Both the position numbers and the translations under genes were made by a program. DNA of 64,000 bases, from positions 105,140,220 through 105,204,219 of the forward strand of contig NC_053392.1 of assembly GCF_905171765.1 (NCBI RefSeq). Reading direction: 5' to 3'. Origin of the DNA: Bufo bufo (lineage: Eukaryota; Chordata; Amphibia; Anura; Bufonidae). The notes under the pieces are model-generated. The model did no database searches and had not been told where the DNA came from. It saw nothing but the letters and a program-made list of their open reading frames with translations. Positions 10,373 through 19,526 of this stretch are shown one piece after another (positions within the stretch are counted from its first letter, which is position 1; each line of letters opens with the position of its first letter).

Positions 10373-10640
10373 CATTTCCATACTCTACAGTGCTAGACAA
10401 AGATTGTTGTCACTCATCACTCCTTGTCCCCATTGGGTCACAATCTAAACTCCAAATTAATCTATCATTGTGTTTTTGGAGTGTGGGAGGAAACCAAAGT
10501 TACCTGGAGGTAACCCACACAAACATGGAACTTACAAACGCATTCAGATGCTGTCCTTGGTCATATTTAAACCCAAAACTCCAGCACCACAAGGCAGCAG
10601 GGGTAACCACTGAGCCACCATGCTGCCTTACACAGCCCAT
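10373..10640 (-). repeat. tRNA-derived SINE, degenerate
   Basis: Read on the minus strand from about 10640, the head gives an A-box-like tggctcagtggttacc and a decayed B-box-like gggtttaaatatgacc. Next comes the widespread vertebrate SINE body segment gtgtgggttacctccaggta / tttggtttcctcccacactc, and then a tail resembling attgtgacccaatggggac. This order (tRNA head, core, tail) supports a tRNA-derived SINE. The tail runs almost to the right end of the Tc1 element. Confidence 0.6.
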
Positions 10641-10947
10641 TTTAGCTTTATTTATGTAAAACTATAAAGCCCCTTTAATTAGAATATATATAATGTTCAA
10701 GGGCCAAAATAAAACTTAAAGGGATATCCCCTTCAGAGCCTCTGGGACATTTATGGCATATTAACAGTATATAGAATAAATGTCAAACAGATGAAGACAC
10801 TGCATTTATGACTCTCACCTTGTGGAGGAACAATATAATTAACCATTAAGTGTTTTGCAACTCACAAACTACAACCAAGAGAGAAGAATGCGTGTCTGGG
10901 CTTCTCTCCACTTCTTCTCTAGATTGCTGAACATGGGATCGGGGATA
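10641..10947. other. Spacer, no assigned gene
   Basis: AT-rich DNA between the SINE and a MITE. No ORF, RNA gene or repeat structure is recognisable. Confidence 0.5.
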
Positions 10948-11410
10948 AGGCTACTTTCACACTGGCGTTTTGGCTTTCCTTTTGTGAGATCCGTTCATGG
11001 CTCTCACAAGCGGTCCAAAACGGATCAGTTTTGCCCTAATGCATTCTGAATGGAAAAGGATCCGCTCAGAATGCATCAGTTTGGCTCCGTTCCGTCTCCA
11101 TTCCGCTTTGGAGGCGGACACCAAAACACTGCTACAGCGTTTTGGTGTCCGTCTGACGAAACTGAGCCGTTCTGACACACAATGTAAGTCAATGGGGACG
11201 GATCAGTTTTCTATGACATTCTGGCACAATAGAAAACGGATCCGTCCTCCATTGACTTTCAATGGTGTTCAAGACAGATCCGTCTTGGCTATGTTAAAAA
11301 TAATACAAACGGATCCGCTCTGACCAGATGCAGACATTTGTATTATTGGAACGGATCCGTCTGTGCAGATCCATGACGGATCCGCACCAAACGCGAGTGT
11401 GAAAGACTCT
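10948..11410. repeat. MITE of the 'CTTTCACACT' TIR family, rich in CGGATCCG palindromes
   Basis: The left end reads aggctactttcacactggcg, and the right end is its approximate inverse (cgcgagtgtgaaagactct). The body repeats aacggatcc/ggatccgt many times on both strands, producing dense short palindromes. A second family member with better-matched ends is at 61296-61527. No coding capacity. Confidence 0.65.
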
Positions 11411-11412
11411 AG

Positions 11413-11792
11413 GTTATGTCAGGGAACTTTCCTCCTAACTCCTGAGGCTTCAAGCTTTGGCCTCCATGGCCAGCAGAGCTTAGGGTGCTCTGGGTGCACA
11501 CCCTTCCCTTAGCAGGGGGTAAGCTAGACTGACTAGAACTTCTGCCCCACCATTCCTGCAGGAAGTAGGACTCGCCCACCTCTCTCCAGAGAAGGTTCCA
11601 TTCTATCTAAATATAGCTCTGCAGTGTTTGCTGCCACCTGCTGGTGAACTACACGCATTACATGAACAGTTACATAATATTAGAAATGCACAGTGTGGAG
11701 AACCTGGAATAAATGCATAAGATGACATGAGGTTAGACCAATAAAGACAGTAGCAAGGTGCAGAAGTGGTAACACCACCTTGGGGTGTTACA
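11413..11792 (-). repeat. LTR fragment (family A), minus orientation
   Basis: Reverse complement begins tgtaacaccccaaggtgg at 11792 and continues through caccagcaggtggcagcaa and a gaacctt...cctgcaggaa block. The same layout (tgtaacaYcccagag..., ggtggcagcaa, cccacatcctgc) occurs in plus orientation at 44743-45687 and 50515-51505. The copy is cut off near 11413. Confidence 0.6.
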
Positions 11793-11905
11793 AGAGAAGC
11801 ATCTGAAAATGCTCCTTTGAACTACTACTCCCTATTTACATCTAGCACAGCCTATCTCAGATACTGGGGGAGACAGTGTCAAAAAAAGGAACGCCATTCA
11901 GTGGA

Positions 11906-11953
11906 GCAGGGGCATCTGTCAGCAGATTTGTACCTATGACACTGACTGACCTG
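11906..11953 (+). repeat. Left-arm stub of a fold-back MITE split by a Gypsy element
   Basis: It reads ggcatctgtcagcagatttg...gactgacctg. The reverse complement of 19900-19947 gives the same sequence with a few changes, so this is the outer left arm of the hairpin whose remainder lies at 19527-19948. The last four bases, cctg, are repeated at 19527-19530 as the target duplication of the inserted element. Confidence 0.75.
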
Positions 11954-11974
11954 TGTGGTAAGGTGCAGGGTATC
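11954..11974 (+). repeat. 5' LTR remnant (about 21 bp)
   Basis: tgtggtaaggtgcagggtat matches the first bases of the 3' LTR at 18946. After it the sequence switches to gag-derived DNA, so the rest of the 5' LTR, the primer-binding site and the gag start are deleted. Confidence 0.8.
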
Positions 11975-11989
11975 CCCCCGCAAACCCGG

Positions 11990-12080
11990 CTCCCATTATC
12001 TTCTGGCGGTGCCAGGAACCGGGTCACATAAAAGCTGACTGTCCCCGTCAAGACGAACCCATGGACACCAACTATGGCTA
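11990..12080 (+). pseudogene. Gag zinc-knuckle remnant
   Basis: The plus-strand frame reads FWRCQEPGHIKADCPR, a CCHC knuckle of the type C-x2-C-x4-H-x4-C. The first cysteine is replaced by tryptophan and the rest of the motif is intact. Only this short C-terminal end of gag remains after the deletion from the 5' LTR. It lies immediately upstream of the protease remnant. Confidence 0.65.
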
Positions 12081-12084
12081 TCGG

Positions 12085-12380
12085 CAGTCATTGTATGCCA
12101 GGAAACTGTGGACTCACGGAGCCTAGTGACCCTGGTTAGCGCTGCCCTGGTGCTGCCCGTCGAGTACACTGGTCAAAAGGTGGGGGTGGTATGTATTCAT
12201 GGAGACTTGAAAGATTATCCCACCGCCCAGGTGACCTTGTCCACGGTGACTGGCAAGTGAACTCACGAGGTTGCTGTAGCCACCACCCTCCCAAACAAAC
12301 TAGTAATAGGGAGAGACTTCCCCGGTTTCCCGTCCCTGTGGCCAGGGGTAGCCCCACCAGAGTGGCCCTGCTCAGGGGGG
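12085..12380 (+). pseudogene. Retroviral-type aspartic protease remnant
   Basis: The frame contains TVDSRSLVTLV at about 12108-12140, where the family's active-site D-S/T-G is expected; here it reads D-S-R (gac tca cgg). A later NKLVIGRDFP near 12297-12330 matches the conserved 'LILGRD.P' flap-side motif. The intervening stretch has the valine-rich beta-strand pattern of these proteases, and a stop occurs near 12258. The Gly-to-Arg change at the catalytic motif would destroy activity even without the stop. Confidence 0.6.
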
Positions 12381-12399
12381 AACCCAGAGCCCTGGGAAC

Positions 12400-13149
12400 C
12401 TGAGGCCGAAGGGCCAGCAGTGGGGGTATCCACCTCTGAGGAGGAGGAGACAACCCCACTAAATGTGATGGTGGGAGACGTGGAGGAGTTGCCACCAGGA
12501 CCGGAGTTGGCAGACCTCAACGTTTCTGGTGAAAATTTTGGTACTGCACAGCACCAGGATCCCACCCTGACTCGGGCCTGGGAAAATGTGGTGATAGTAG
12601 AGGGTGAGCCGCAACAACCGGGGGCGGAATCTATGTTTCCCCGGTTTGTCGCTCACCAAGAATTGCTATAGCGGGAAAATCAGTTATGGGAGGAGCCAAT
12701 TCAACAGTTGGTGGTGCCCAAGCCTTACCGTGAGCTAGTAATAGAATTAGCCCACCAACACATCCTGGAAATCTTCAATTATGCCACACGGTACCCCGCG
12801 GCGGTGCCACTTCATCATATGTCGGCTAAGTTAATAGCCCGGGAGTTAATGGAGATGTTCTCCCGAGAGGGGCTCCCTAAAGAGGTATTGACTGACCAGG
12901 GGACCCCGTTTATGTCCAAGGTCATGAGGGAGCTATGTCGATTGTTCCGCATAAAACAGTTGCGGACGTCCATGTACCACCCGCAGACAGAGGGCCTCGT
13001 AGAAAGGTTCAACCAGACTCTAAAAAATATGTTAAAACGGGTGGTATCTAAGGATGGGAAGGATTGGGATCTTCTGTTGCCCTATCTTATGTTCGCGGTG
13101 CGAGAAGTGCCCCAGGCATCGACAGAGTTCTCACCCTTCGAACTGTTGT
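12400..13149 (+). pseudogene. Integrase N-terminal and core parts (Gypsy type), internally deleted
   Basis: An acidic linker (12420-12671, with EEEETTP) is followed, after a stop at 12669, by ENQLWEEP and VVPKPYRELVIELAHQHIL, the start of the integrase H2C2 finger. The finger's cysteines and the first catalytic aspartate are missing, because at about 12770 the frame jumps to NYATRYPAAVPLHH. The core continues with LTDQGTPFMS (second catalytic D) and YHPQTEGLVERFNQTLK (catalytic E). The frame ends at FELL, where a solo LTR enters. It sits directly after the protease, with no RT between. Confidence 0.8.
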
Positions 13150-13679
13150 TGTTGTTACGGCGGACAGGATATAAGATACACAGAAAATAAACAAACAAGT
13201 TTCTAGGTGAGAAGCTGGGGATAAAGGTCACCTCCTAACATATCCCTACTAGCTCTCCCTATACTGCTATGCCCACGATCAGACCCTTAAGGTGGGAATA
13301 CCGTGTCCTCGTGCCTGGGCTGAAAATACCCTAAAATCCCTAAGATGGTGATAGGGAATAGAGGCAGCCTGCTCCCTTCAGAACCTGGAGGGGCAGGTGT
13401 CTCTCTAACAGCCTAGACAGCAAAACCACAAGAGAACAAAAACCAACTTATCTTTTGAGCAGGAACAGCCAATCCTTCCTTCCTTGCATACACAGAGCCA
13501 GACAGAAGCTATAACCCGCAGGGAACACTGGGAGTGGGTGTGATTTAAACTGAAACCAACGACCCCACCCAGTGCACCTGAAGGGAGGCGGATCTAGCTT
13601 GACTCCAAAACAAAACAAAAGGCTAGACCCGTGCTGCCAATCTGCAGACCTCCGCACATAGCCTGAGCAGGGCATGACA
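13150..13679 (+). repeat. Solo LTR inside the integrase
   Basis: The sequence starts TGTTGTTACGG and ends GGGCATGACA, with TG...CA ends. It is flanked by the exact 5-bp duplication gttgt (13145-13149 and 13680-13684). Removing it rejoins the integrase frame FELL-YGRHPRGV. There is no coding capacity. It belongs to a different family from the host LTR (TGTGG...CCACA). The orientation is assumed from the strand shown. Confidence 0.85.
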
Positions 13680-13844
13680 GTTGTATGGTCGGCATCCGCG
13701 AGGTGTGCTGGACATAGCCAAAGAGGGGTGGGAACAACAACCTACTCCCCATAAGAGCCTGATTGAGTACGTCACCCAGATGCAGGAACGGATGGAGACA
13801 GTGCTGCCACTAGTAAGGGAACATATGGAAGCCGCCCAACGAGC
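13680..13844 (+). pseudogene. Integrase continuation after the solo LTR
   Basis: The frame YGRHPRGVLDIAKEGW then LIEYVTQMQERMETVLPLVREHMEAAQ is the usual post-core helical region of this integrase group. It is interrupted at 13845 by a hAT element carrying an 8-bp duplication (caacgagc) and resumes at 17750. Confidence 0.8.
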
Positions 13845-13946
13845 CAGTGGCGTAGGGATCGCCATAGCAACCATAGCAGTGGCTATGGGGCCCTACGCCA
13901 CTGGGGGCCCGTATATTTTTTTTTATTAACAGACACACAGACACTA

Positions 13947-15500
13947 CAGTCGTGGCCAAAAGTTTTGAGAATGACACAAATATTAGTTTTCACAAAGTTT
14001 GCTGCAAAACTGCTTTTAGATCTTTGTTTCAGTTGTTTCTGTGATGTAGTGAAATATAATTACACGCCCTTCATACGTTTCAAAGGCTTTTATCGACAAT
14101 TACATGACATTTATGCAAAGAGTCAGTATTTTCAGTGTTGGCCCTTCTTTTTCAGGACCTCTGCAATTGACTGGGCATGCTCTCAATCAACTTCTGGGCC
14201 AATTCCTGACTGATAGCAACCCATTCTTTCATAATCACTTCTTGAGTTTGTCAGAATTAGTCGGTTTTTTGTTTGTCCACCCGCCTCTTGAGGATTGACC
14301 ACAAGTTCTCAATGGGATTAAGATCTGGGGAGTTTCCAGGCCATGGACCCAAAATGTCAACGTTTTGGTCCCCGAGCCACTTAGTTATCACTTTTGCCTT
14401 ATGGCACAGTGCTCCATCGTGCTGGAAAACGCATTGTTCTTCACCAAACTGTTGTTGGATTGTTGGAAGAAGTTGCTGTTGGAGGGTGTTTTGGTACCAT
14501 TCTTTATTCATGGCTGTGTTTTTGGGCAAAATTGTGAGTGAGCCCACTCCCTTGGATGAGAAGCAACCCCACACATGAATGGTCTCAGGATGCTTTACTG
14601 TTGGCATGACACAGGACTGATGGTAGCGCTCAACTTTTCTTCTCCGGACAAGCCTTTTTCTAGATGCCCCAACAATCGGAAAGAGGCTTCATCGGAGAAT
14701 ATGACTTTGCCCCAGTCCTCAGCAGTCCATTCACCATACTTTCTGCAGAAGATCAATCTGTCGCTGATGTTTTTTTTTGGAGAGAAGTGGCTTCTTTGCT
14801 GCCCTTCTTGACACCAGGCCATCCTCCAAAAGTCTTTGCCTCACTGTGCGTGCAGATGCGCTCACACCTGCCTGCTGCCATTCCTGAGCAAGCTCTGCAC
14901 TGGTGGCACTCCAATCCCGCAGCTGAATCCTCTTTAGGAGACGATCCTGGCGCTTGCTGGACTTTCTTGGAGCCCTGAAGCCTTCTTTACAGAATTGAAC
15001 CTCTTTTCTTGAAGTTCTTGATGATCCTATAAATTGTTGATTGAGGTGCAATCTTAGTAGCCACAATATCCTTGCCTGTGAAGCCATTTTTATGCAAAGC
15101 AATGATGGCTGCACGCGTTTCTTTGCAGGTCACCATGGTTAACAATGGAAGAACAATGATTTCAAGCATCACCCTCCTTTTAACATGTCAAGTCTGCCAT
15201 TTTAACCCAATCAGCCTGACATAATGATCTCCAGCCTTGTGCTCGTCAACATTCTCACCTGAGTTAACAAGACGATTACTGAAATGATCTCAGCAGGTCC
15301 TTTAATGACAGCAATGAAATGCAGTGGAAAGGTTTTTTTGGGATTAAGTTAATTTTCATGGCAAAGAAGGAGTATGCAATTCATCTGATCACTCTTCATA
15401 ACATTCTGGAGTATATGCAAATTGCTATTATAAAAACTTAAGCAGTAACTTTTCCAATTTCCAATATTTATGTAATTCTCAAAACTTTTGGCCACGACTG
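13947..15500 (-). mobile_element. Tc1-type transposon with frameshifted transposase
   Basis: TIRs begin cagtcgtggccaaaagtttt (13947) and end in the inverse at 15500. They match over roughly 40 bases and are flanked by TA (13945-13946, 15501-15502). The 1554-bp length is normal for the family. The minus-strand transposase is present from HTH to catalytic E but is out of frame in several places. Confidence 0.92.
14257..15172 (-). pseudogene. Tc1-type transposase, frameshifted
   Basis: Four overlapping minus-strand frames cover the protein in order. 15172-14987 holds a start-proximal HTH (ALHKNGFTGKDIV, QSTIYRIIKNFK). 15114-14731 holds the second HTH (SASARTVRQRLLEDGL). 14822-14595 holds SPKKNISDRLIFCRKY and FSDEASF with the first catalytic D. 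14607-14257 holds VWGCFSSKGVG, FQHDGALCHKA with the second D, and [11 protein letters not shown] with the E. At least three frameshifts separate them. All catalytic residues of the DD34E triad can still be read, so the element is old but not deleted. Confidence 0.88.
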
Positions 15501-15660
15501 TACACACAGGCAGCGGCGTAACTACCGGGGAAGCAGCTGCTTCAGGGCCCGGCAGCGTGTGTGACAGTTTATTTTCAAGTTAGTTAAATATCGATTCAGG
15601 GCCCCTTCACAGCAGCAGCCGCTGACCAGGCCCCCTCGCTAATGTGATCTAGTCTTACTG

Positions 15661-15750
15661 TCTCCTGATGTTGTCTGGGATTCGATCCCACAACCTCCAA
15701 TGTATCAGTGTATCAGAGGCAAAGCATTTACACCTCACCAGCCATAAAGG
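15661..15750 (-). pseudogene. tRNA-like sequence, minus strand
   Basis: The reverse complement has an A-box-like tggctggtgaggtgtaaatgc and a B-box-like gggatcgaatccca (15676-15696). Relative to its partner it has about 13 extra bases between the boxes. It is probably a tRNA-derived SINE head, not a functional tRNA. Confidence 0.55.
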
Positions 15751-15753
15751 AGG

Positions 15754-15822
15754 CATTGAAACTGATTGAAACTGATTGAAACGATTGAAACTGATTGAAC
15801 TGATTGAAACTGATTGAAACAA
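15754..15822 (+). repeat. Short tandem repeat, 10-bp unit (ctgattgaaa)
   Basis: About seven imperfect copies of ctgattgaaa, with one copy shortened by a base and one by two. Confidence 0.9.
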
Positions 15823-16013
15823 TATGAGACTTCTACGGTTATAGCTGGCTAAGTGTACATCTATACAAATGACACACCCAGCACTGCTATATCTCTATAT
15901 CACAGCTATCCCAGCACACTCAGCTCTGCTATATCTCTATATATGAGCTGCTGTCATGTGTATAAGCCAGCTATAACAGTAGAAGTGTCAAATTTTTTCA
16001 GTCAGCAGCAAGG

Positions 16014-16087
16014 GCAGCTCTTATGGTCTTGTGGTTAGGTGCTTTGCCTCTGATACAGAAGGTCGTGGGTTCGAATCCCAGCAGAAA
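16014..16087 (+). pseudogene. tRNA-like sequence with strong B box
   Basis: The A-box-like tggtcttgtggttaggtgc (16024-16042) and the near-consensus B-box gggttcgaatccca (16068-16081) have the correct spacing for a tRNA gene. The T-arm folds, but the anticodon and acceptor stems do not pair well. It may retain pol III promoter strength. Likely a SINE head captured by the hAT element. Confidence 0.6.
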
Positions 16088-16204
16088 CTTTTCTGAAATA
16101 CAAGCACTGACTCATATATGGCATACAGGGAGGGACACAGGAAGAGGCTGCATCGCATGGCATCGCCGACATGGAGGTAAGTAGAAGTGTTTATTATTAT
16201 TTTT

Positions 16205-17010
16205 TAATACCCGACTGTTACTGCCATGGGGGGAGCGGGGGGCACTTGATACTGGCACATGGGGGGAGGGGGGTTGGCACCTGATACTGGCACATGGGGG
16301 GGAGAGAGGCACCTGGTACTGGCACATGGGGGGGAGAGGGGTTGGCACCTGATACTGGCACCTGGGGGGGAGGGGGGGTTGGCACCTGATACTGGCACAT
16401 GGGGGGGAGGGAGAGAGGCACTTGATACTGGGACATGGGGGGGGGAGAGGCACTTGATACTGACACCTGGGGGGGGGGGGGGGTTGGCACCTGATACTGG
16501 CACATGGGGGGGGGAGAGGCACCTGATACTGGCACATGGGGGGGGGAGGGGGTTGGCACCTGGGGGGAGAGAGGCACCTGATACTGGCACATGGTGGGGG
16601 AAGGGAGAGAGGCACTTGATACTGGCACTTTTTTTGTGGGGGGGGAGATGGCACTATGATACTGGGACATGGGGGGGAGGAGAGAGGCACTTGTACTGGC
16701 ATGTGGGGGGGGGTTGGCACTTGATACTGGCACATGGTGGGTTTGGCACTATGATACTGGCACATGGGGAGAGAGAGGCACTTGATACTGGCAACTTTTT
16801 TGGGGGGGGAGATGGCACTATGATACTGGGACATGGGGGGGATGAGAGAGGCACTTGATACTGGCACATGGGGGAGTTTTGGCACTATGATACTGGCACA
16901 AGGGGGGTGGGAAGGAGTAGGCACTTGATACTGGCACATTGGGGGGGGGTGGCACTATGATACTGGGACATGTGGGGGGGAGGAGAGAGGCACTTGATAC
17001 TGGCACTTGA
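16205..17010 (+). repeat. G-rich minisatellite, about 34-37-bp unit
   Basis: About 22 imperfect units of the form ggcacttgatactggcacat followed by a run of 5-12 G and agaga. The many closely spaced G runs on the plus strand predict G-quadruplex formation. Long frames on both strands through this array are by-products of the repeat. Confidence 0.92.
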
Positions 17011-17741
17011 TAGGGGGGGCAATCTATGGGGACACTTACTGGCACAATTATGAGGGGGCATTTATGGGGGACACTAGGCCGGCAGCCTATCAGAGGCCGG
17101 ACACTGTAGGGGGCATCTACTGAGGCACTATTTTATGGGGCATTTTTACTGTTACATTATGGGGGGCACTAGCAGAAGGGGGGAGAGGAGCATATGGGGG
17201 AATTTACTGGGGGCACTATATAGGGGTAATTTTATACTGGGACATTATGGGGGCTCTATGGGGACATTAGCTCTACTGGGGGCATTACAAGGGGGTATTT
17301 TTGCACTGTCACATTATAAGGAGAATTATTATTACTGGGGGGGGGGGGCATTATAGTGGGCTTTATTACTCCCCCATGTATGACCCCCTAGTAGCAGCAT
17401 CAGCCCCCCCCCCCCCTGCTCTGCTATCCCCTGCCCCTTCTCCAAAGCCTTATTATGAATCTTTCTCATTTGGATAAAGTACAACATCAGCTCCGCCGAG
17501 GCTTCCCGGCCAAAGTGTTGAAGTGGTGTCCGAGATCCCCAAGGGTCAAGTAAACTGTAAGTTTTCATATATAAATATGTTTGTTATACACATATAGCAT
17601 CCACTGTGCACACAATATACAGTATACCGCTACACTGTGCCAAAGGAGTGGGGTTTACACAGGTGGTGGGAGGTGCGAAGCCGCTGGAGGGGCCCTTACA
17701 AATATTTGCTGTGGGGCCAGTCAATTCTAGTTACACCCCTG
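17011..17741. other. Right part of the hAT element, no gene
   Basis: After the minisatellite the G-rich, degenerate 'gggggcatt...tggggacatt' pattern decays through 17350. Then about 390 bases of ordinary sequence lead to the right end, agttacacccctg. A minus-strand frame at 17568-17332 has no family character that I recognise. Confidence 0.5.
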
Positions 17742-17749
17742 CAACGAGC

Positions 17750-17965
17750 CCAAGGGGGGGGTATATAATCGCCAGGCTCGGGTGCGAAACTTTAACCCTG
17801 GAGGACCGGGTTCTGGTACTGGTCCTACAGTCGAACAGTAAATTCTTGGCTAGGTGGCAGGGTCAATACGAAATACTTGAGAAAATGGGAACAGTGACCA
17901 ACAAGGTACACCAGCCGGACGGAGGAAGCATGAGGGCAGGTGTACATGTGATTTATTAAAGCCCT
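17750..17965 (+). pseudogene. Integrase C-terminal (chromodomain-like) region
   Basis: The frame LEDRVLVLVLQSNSKFLARW, then QGQYEILEKMGTVTNKVHQPDG, matches the 'GDRVLVL.P...nKl.akW.GPy.Vle.vg.v.Y.v' C-terminal domain of Gypsy integrases. It resumes directly after the hAT target duplication. Only about 120 bases separate it from RT-upstream sequence, which is how the IN-before-RT order is established. Confidence 0.8.
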
Positions 17966-18084
17966 GGCGTGATAGGGAGACCAGTCTGGACGGCCGTCCT
18001 CGGCTGGGGTTTTTAGGGTTTGAGTGTCCAGTTCCCCGGTTCTTAATTCGGGGGAAGCTGTTGCCACGATAAAGGTTGCTAACA

Positions 18085-18870
18085 TTCTGTCTTCTAAACA
18101 GGCTCAAGAGGTCAAGGAGTTTGTAAGCAGAACACGGATGTGTTCTCGGACCTTCCGGGACGCACCTCTGTCGTCCGCCATGACATTGTCTAAGAACTCG
18201 GGTCAGTGTCCGGTTGAGACCATATCGGGTACCTGAGGCCCGACAAACAAGCCATTTCGGAAGAGGTGCAACGGATGTTACAATTAGAGGTCTATTGAGG
18301 GTCAATAAGCGATGTGGGCTAGTCCAATAGTCTTGGTGCCCAAGCCGGACAGGACCCTACGCTTCTGTAACGACTTCCGTAGACTAACTGAAGTCCCCAA
18401 ATTGACGCGTACCCTATGCCCGTGGGGATGAGAGGATTGAGAGACTAGACAAGCCCGGTATTTTCTGTGCTAGACCTCACCAAAGGTACTGGCAGGTACC
18501 TTAACGGAATCTGCCAAAGAATATAACGGCTTTTGTTACACCCGCAAGGCCTGTATCAGTATAAGGTATTACCCTTTGGTCTGCATGGAGACCCCGCCAC
18601 TTTCTAAAGGTTAATGGATATTGTGCTGCGACCCCATTGTCAGTACCCCTCGGCCTTTTGGTAACCCCCGATTTCAAGAAGGAGTTCATAGTTCAGACCG
18701 ATGCCTCTGAGGTTGGCCTTGGGGTTGTACTGTCTCAGGAAGTCAACGGGGAGGAGCATCCCGTTGTCTTTCTCAGCCGTAAACTCACCCCAGCCGAGTC
18801 ACCAGGTGGTTTCTGTCTCTACAGAATTACAAATTTATGGTGGTGCACAAAGCTGGCTGATTACTGAGGA
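18085..18870 (+). pseudogene. Reverse transcriptase and RNase H remnants, following integrase
   Basis: In successive plus frames I read VFSDLPGRTSVVRHDI (18137-18190), [21 protein letters not shown] (about 18328-18390), SVLDLTK (18466-18487, with the first RT aspartate), YQYKVLPFGLHGDPA (18553-18600) and DFKKEFIVQTDASEVGLGV (18670-18730, RT/RNase H). The order matches Ty3/Gypsy pol. The YxDD segment is missing: the sequence jumps from DIVLRPHCQYP to the RNase H start. The RNase H end (VVHKAG, RNADALCRIHS, near 18840-18905) is also reached through a deletion. Stops and frameshifts are frequent. Confidence 0.85.
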
Positions 18871-18928
18871 ATGCGGATGCCCTCTGCCGGATACACAGTT
18901 TTTCGTATGTCCACCCCCTCAGGGTTAA

Positions 18929-18945
18929 ACAAAGGGGGGGGGGTA
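18929..18945 (+). other. Polypurine tract
   Basis: aaacaaaggggggggggt lies immediately before the 3' LTR and directly after the RNase H end, as expected for the plus-strand primer of an LTR retrotransposon. Confidence 0.8.
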
Positions 18946-19526
18946 TGTGGTAAGGTGCAGGGTATCGTAATGGATGGCAGATACGTGTCACCGAGGTTCC
19001 TGTCCTCGGTGAGATAAGAGCCGGATTTTGTGTGTTAACAGCAGAAGCTGTTGACACCTTTAATACTTAGTATGGCTGAAAAGCCAATCCGGGCCGGCTT
19101 TTATTGGGAGTGGGTAAAGAGTTGGGCGGGTGCCTACTCCCACGTTCCAGAACAGGTTTTTGGAGCTGGGATTTAAAATTCCCAGCAGCAACCTCAGCTG
19201 TGAGGAGAAGGAAGGAAAATCACAGTGAGTCTGGGTGGTTTTTCAGTGTGTGGAGCTGAGGCCTGGACCCGACGACAGGCGTACAGAGCGCCCCAGCCAT
19301 CCTGTGAGAAAACATTATGTGGCTGTGCGATCGGCCAGGACAGGACTCATTCCAGTAAAGGAGCCAGGTGAAGCTCTGTGTAATTTTGTGTGTGAACTAA
19401 CCAAGTGGACTGTTCTGCTTTTCTGTTTGAGCAAGTGTGAAATAAACGCTCTTTTGCTTCATTACCTGGACTCCATTTGCCTCTATACTGCACCAGCACC
19501 CCTGTCTACCGGAGTAATTCCCCACA
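18946..19526 (+). repeat. 3' LTR of the Gmr1-like element
   Basis: 581 bp, starting TGTGGTAAGG and ending CCCCACA, with TGTGG/CCACA short inverted ends. aataaa at 19439-19444 is a good polyadenylation signal. The first 21 bases match the 5' stub at 11954. Confidence 0.85.

Larger units (their letters stand above)
15640..16090. repeat. Fold-back unit with two opposed tRNA-like sequences
   Basis: Bases 15829-15850 (cttctacggttatagctggc) pair with 15967-15988 (gccagctataacagtagaag). Outside this stem, tRNA-like sequences lie in opposite orientation (minus 15661-15750, plus 16014-16087) and share gtgctttgcctctgatac. The whole thing is an inverted repeat with tRNA-like arms around a loop of about 120 bases. 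Confidence 0.65.
13845..17741. mobile_element. hAT-type non-autonomous element with nested insertions
   Basis: It starts cagtggcgtaggg and ends cacccctg, an imperfect inverted pair (cagtggcgta / caggggtgta). It is flanked by the exact 8-bp duplication caacgagc (13837-13844 and 17742-17749), the hAT signature. Just inside the left end a small hairpin forms: gtggcgtaggg...ccctacgccac. A relative with the same head lies at 54216-55117. Inside are a Tc1 element, opposed tRNA-like sequences, a decamer repeat and a G-rich minisatellite. I see no transposase of its own. Another similar end, cagcggcgtaactaccgg, occurs at 15511 and may mark a second nested hAT. Confidence 0.85.
11954..19526 (+). mobile_element. 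Gmr1-like Ty3/Gypsy retrotransposon, decayed, with nested insertions
   Basis: The boundaries are TGTGG (11954) and CCACA (19526), flanked by the 4-bp duplication cctg (11950-11953, 19527-19530) inside a split MITE. Plus-strand order is a short 5' LTR remnant, gag zinc knuckle, protease, integrase (H2C2, core, C-terminal domain), then RT, RNase H, a polypurine tract and the 3' LTR. Integrase before RT is the Ty1/copia-like order known in the Gmr1 lineage of Ty3/Gypsy elements in deuterostomes. Large internal deletions remove most of the 5' LTR, much of gag, part of IN, and the RT YxDD block. A solo LTR and a hAT element interrupt the integrase region. Confidence 0.85.

Noticed and set aside
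16014..16087. Functional tRNA gene
   Set aside because: The boxes are good but anticodon and acceptor stems do not pair well, and an inverted relative sits nearby; a tRNA-derived repeat is more likely.
16112..16939. Long frames on both strands (up to 275 residues) across the G-rich array
   Set aside because: They follow the minisatellite period and have only repeat-derived proline, glycine, serine and histidine patterns.
18085..18870. Two tandem Gypsy elements instead of one Gmr1-like element
   Set aside because: The integrase C-terminus runs straight toward RT on the same strand, with no LTR between, and RNase H runs into a polypurine tract and LTR matching the 5' stub.
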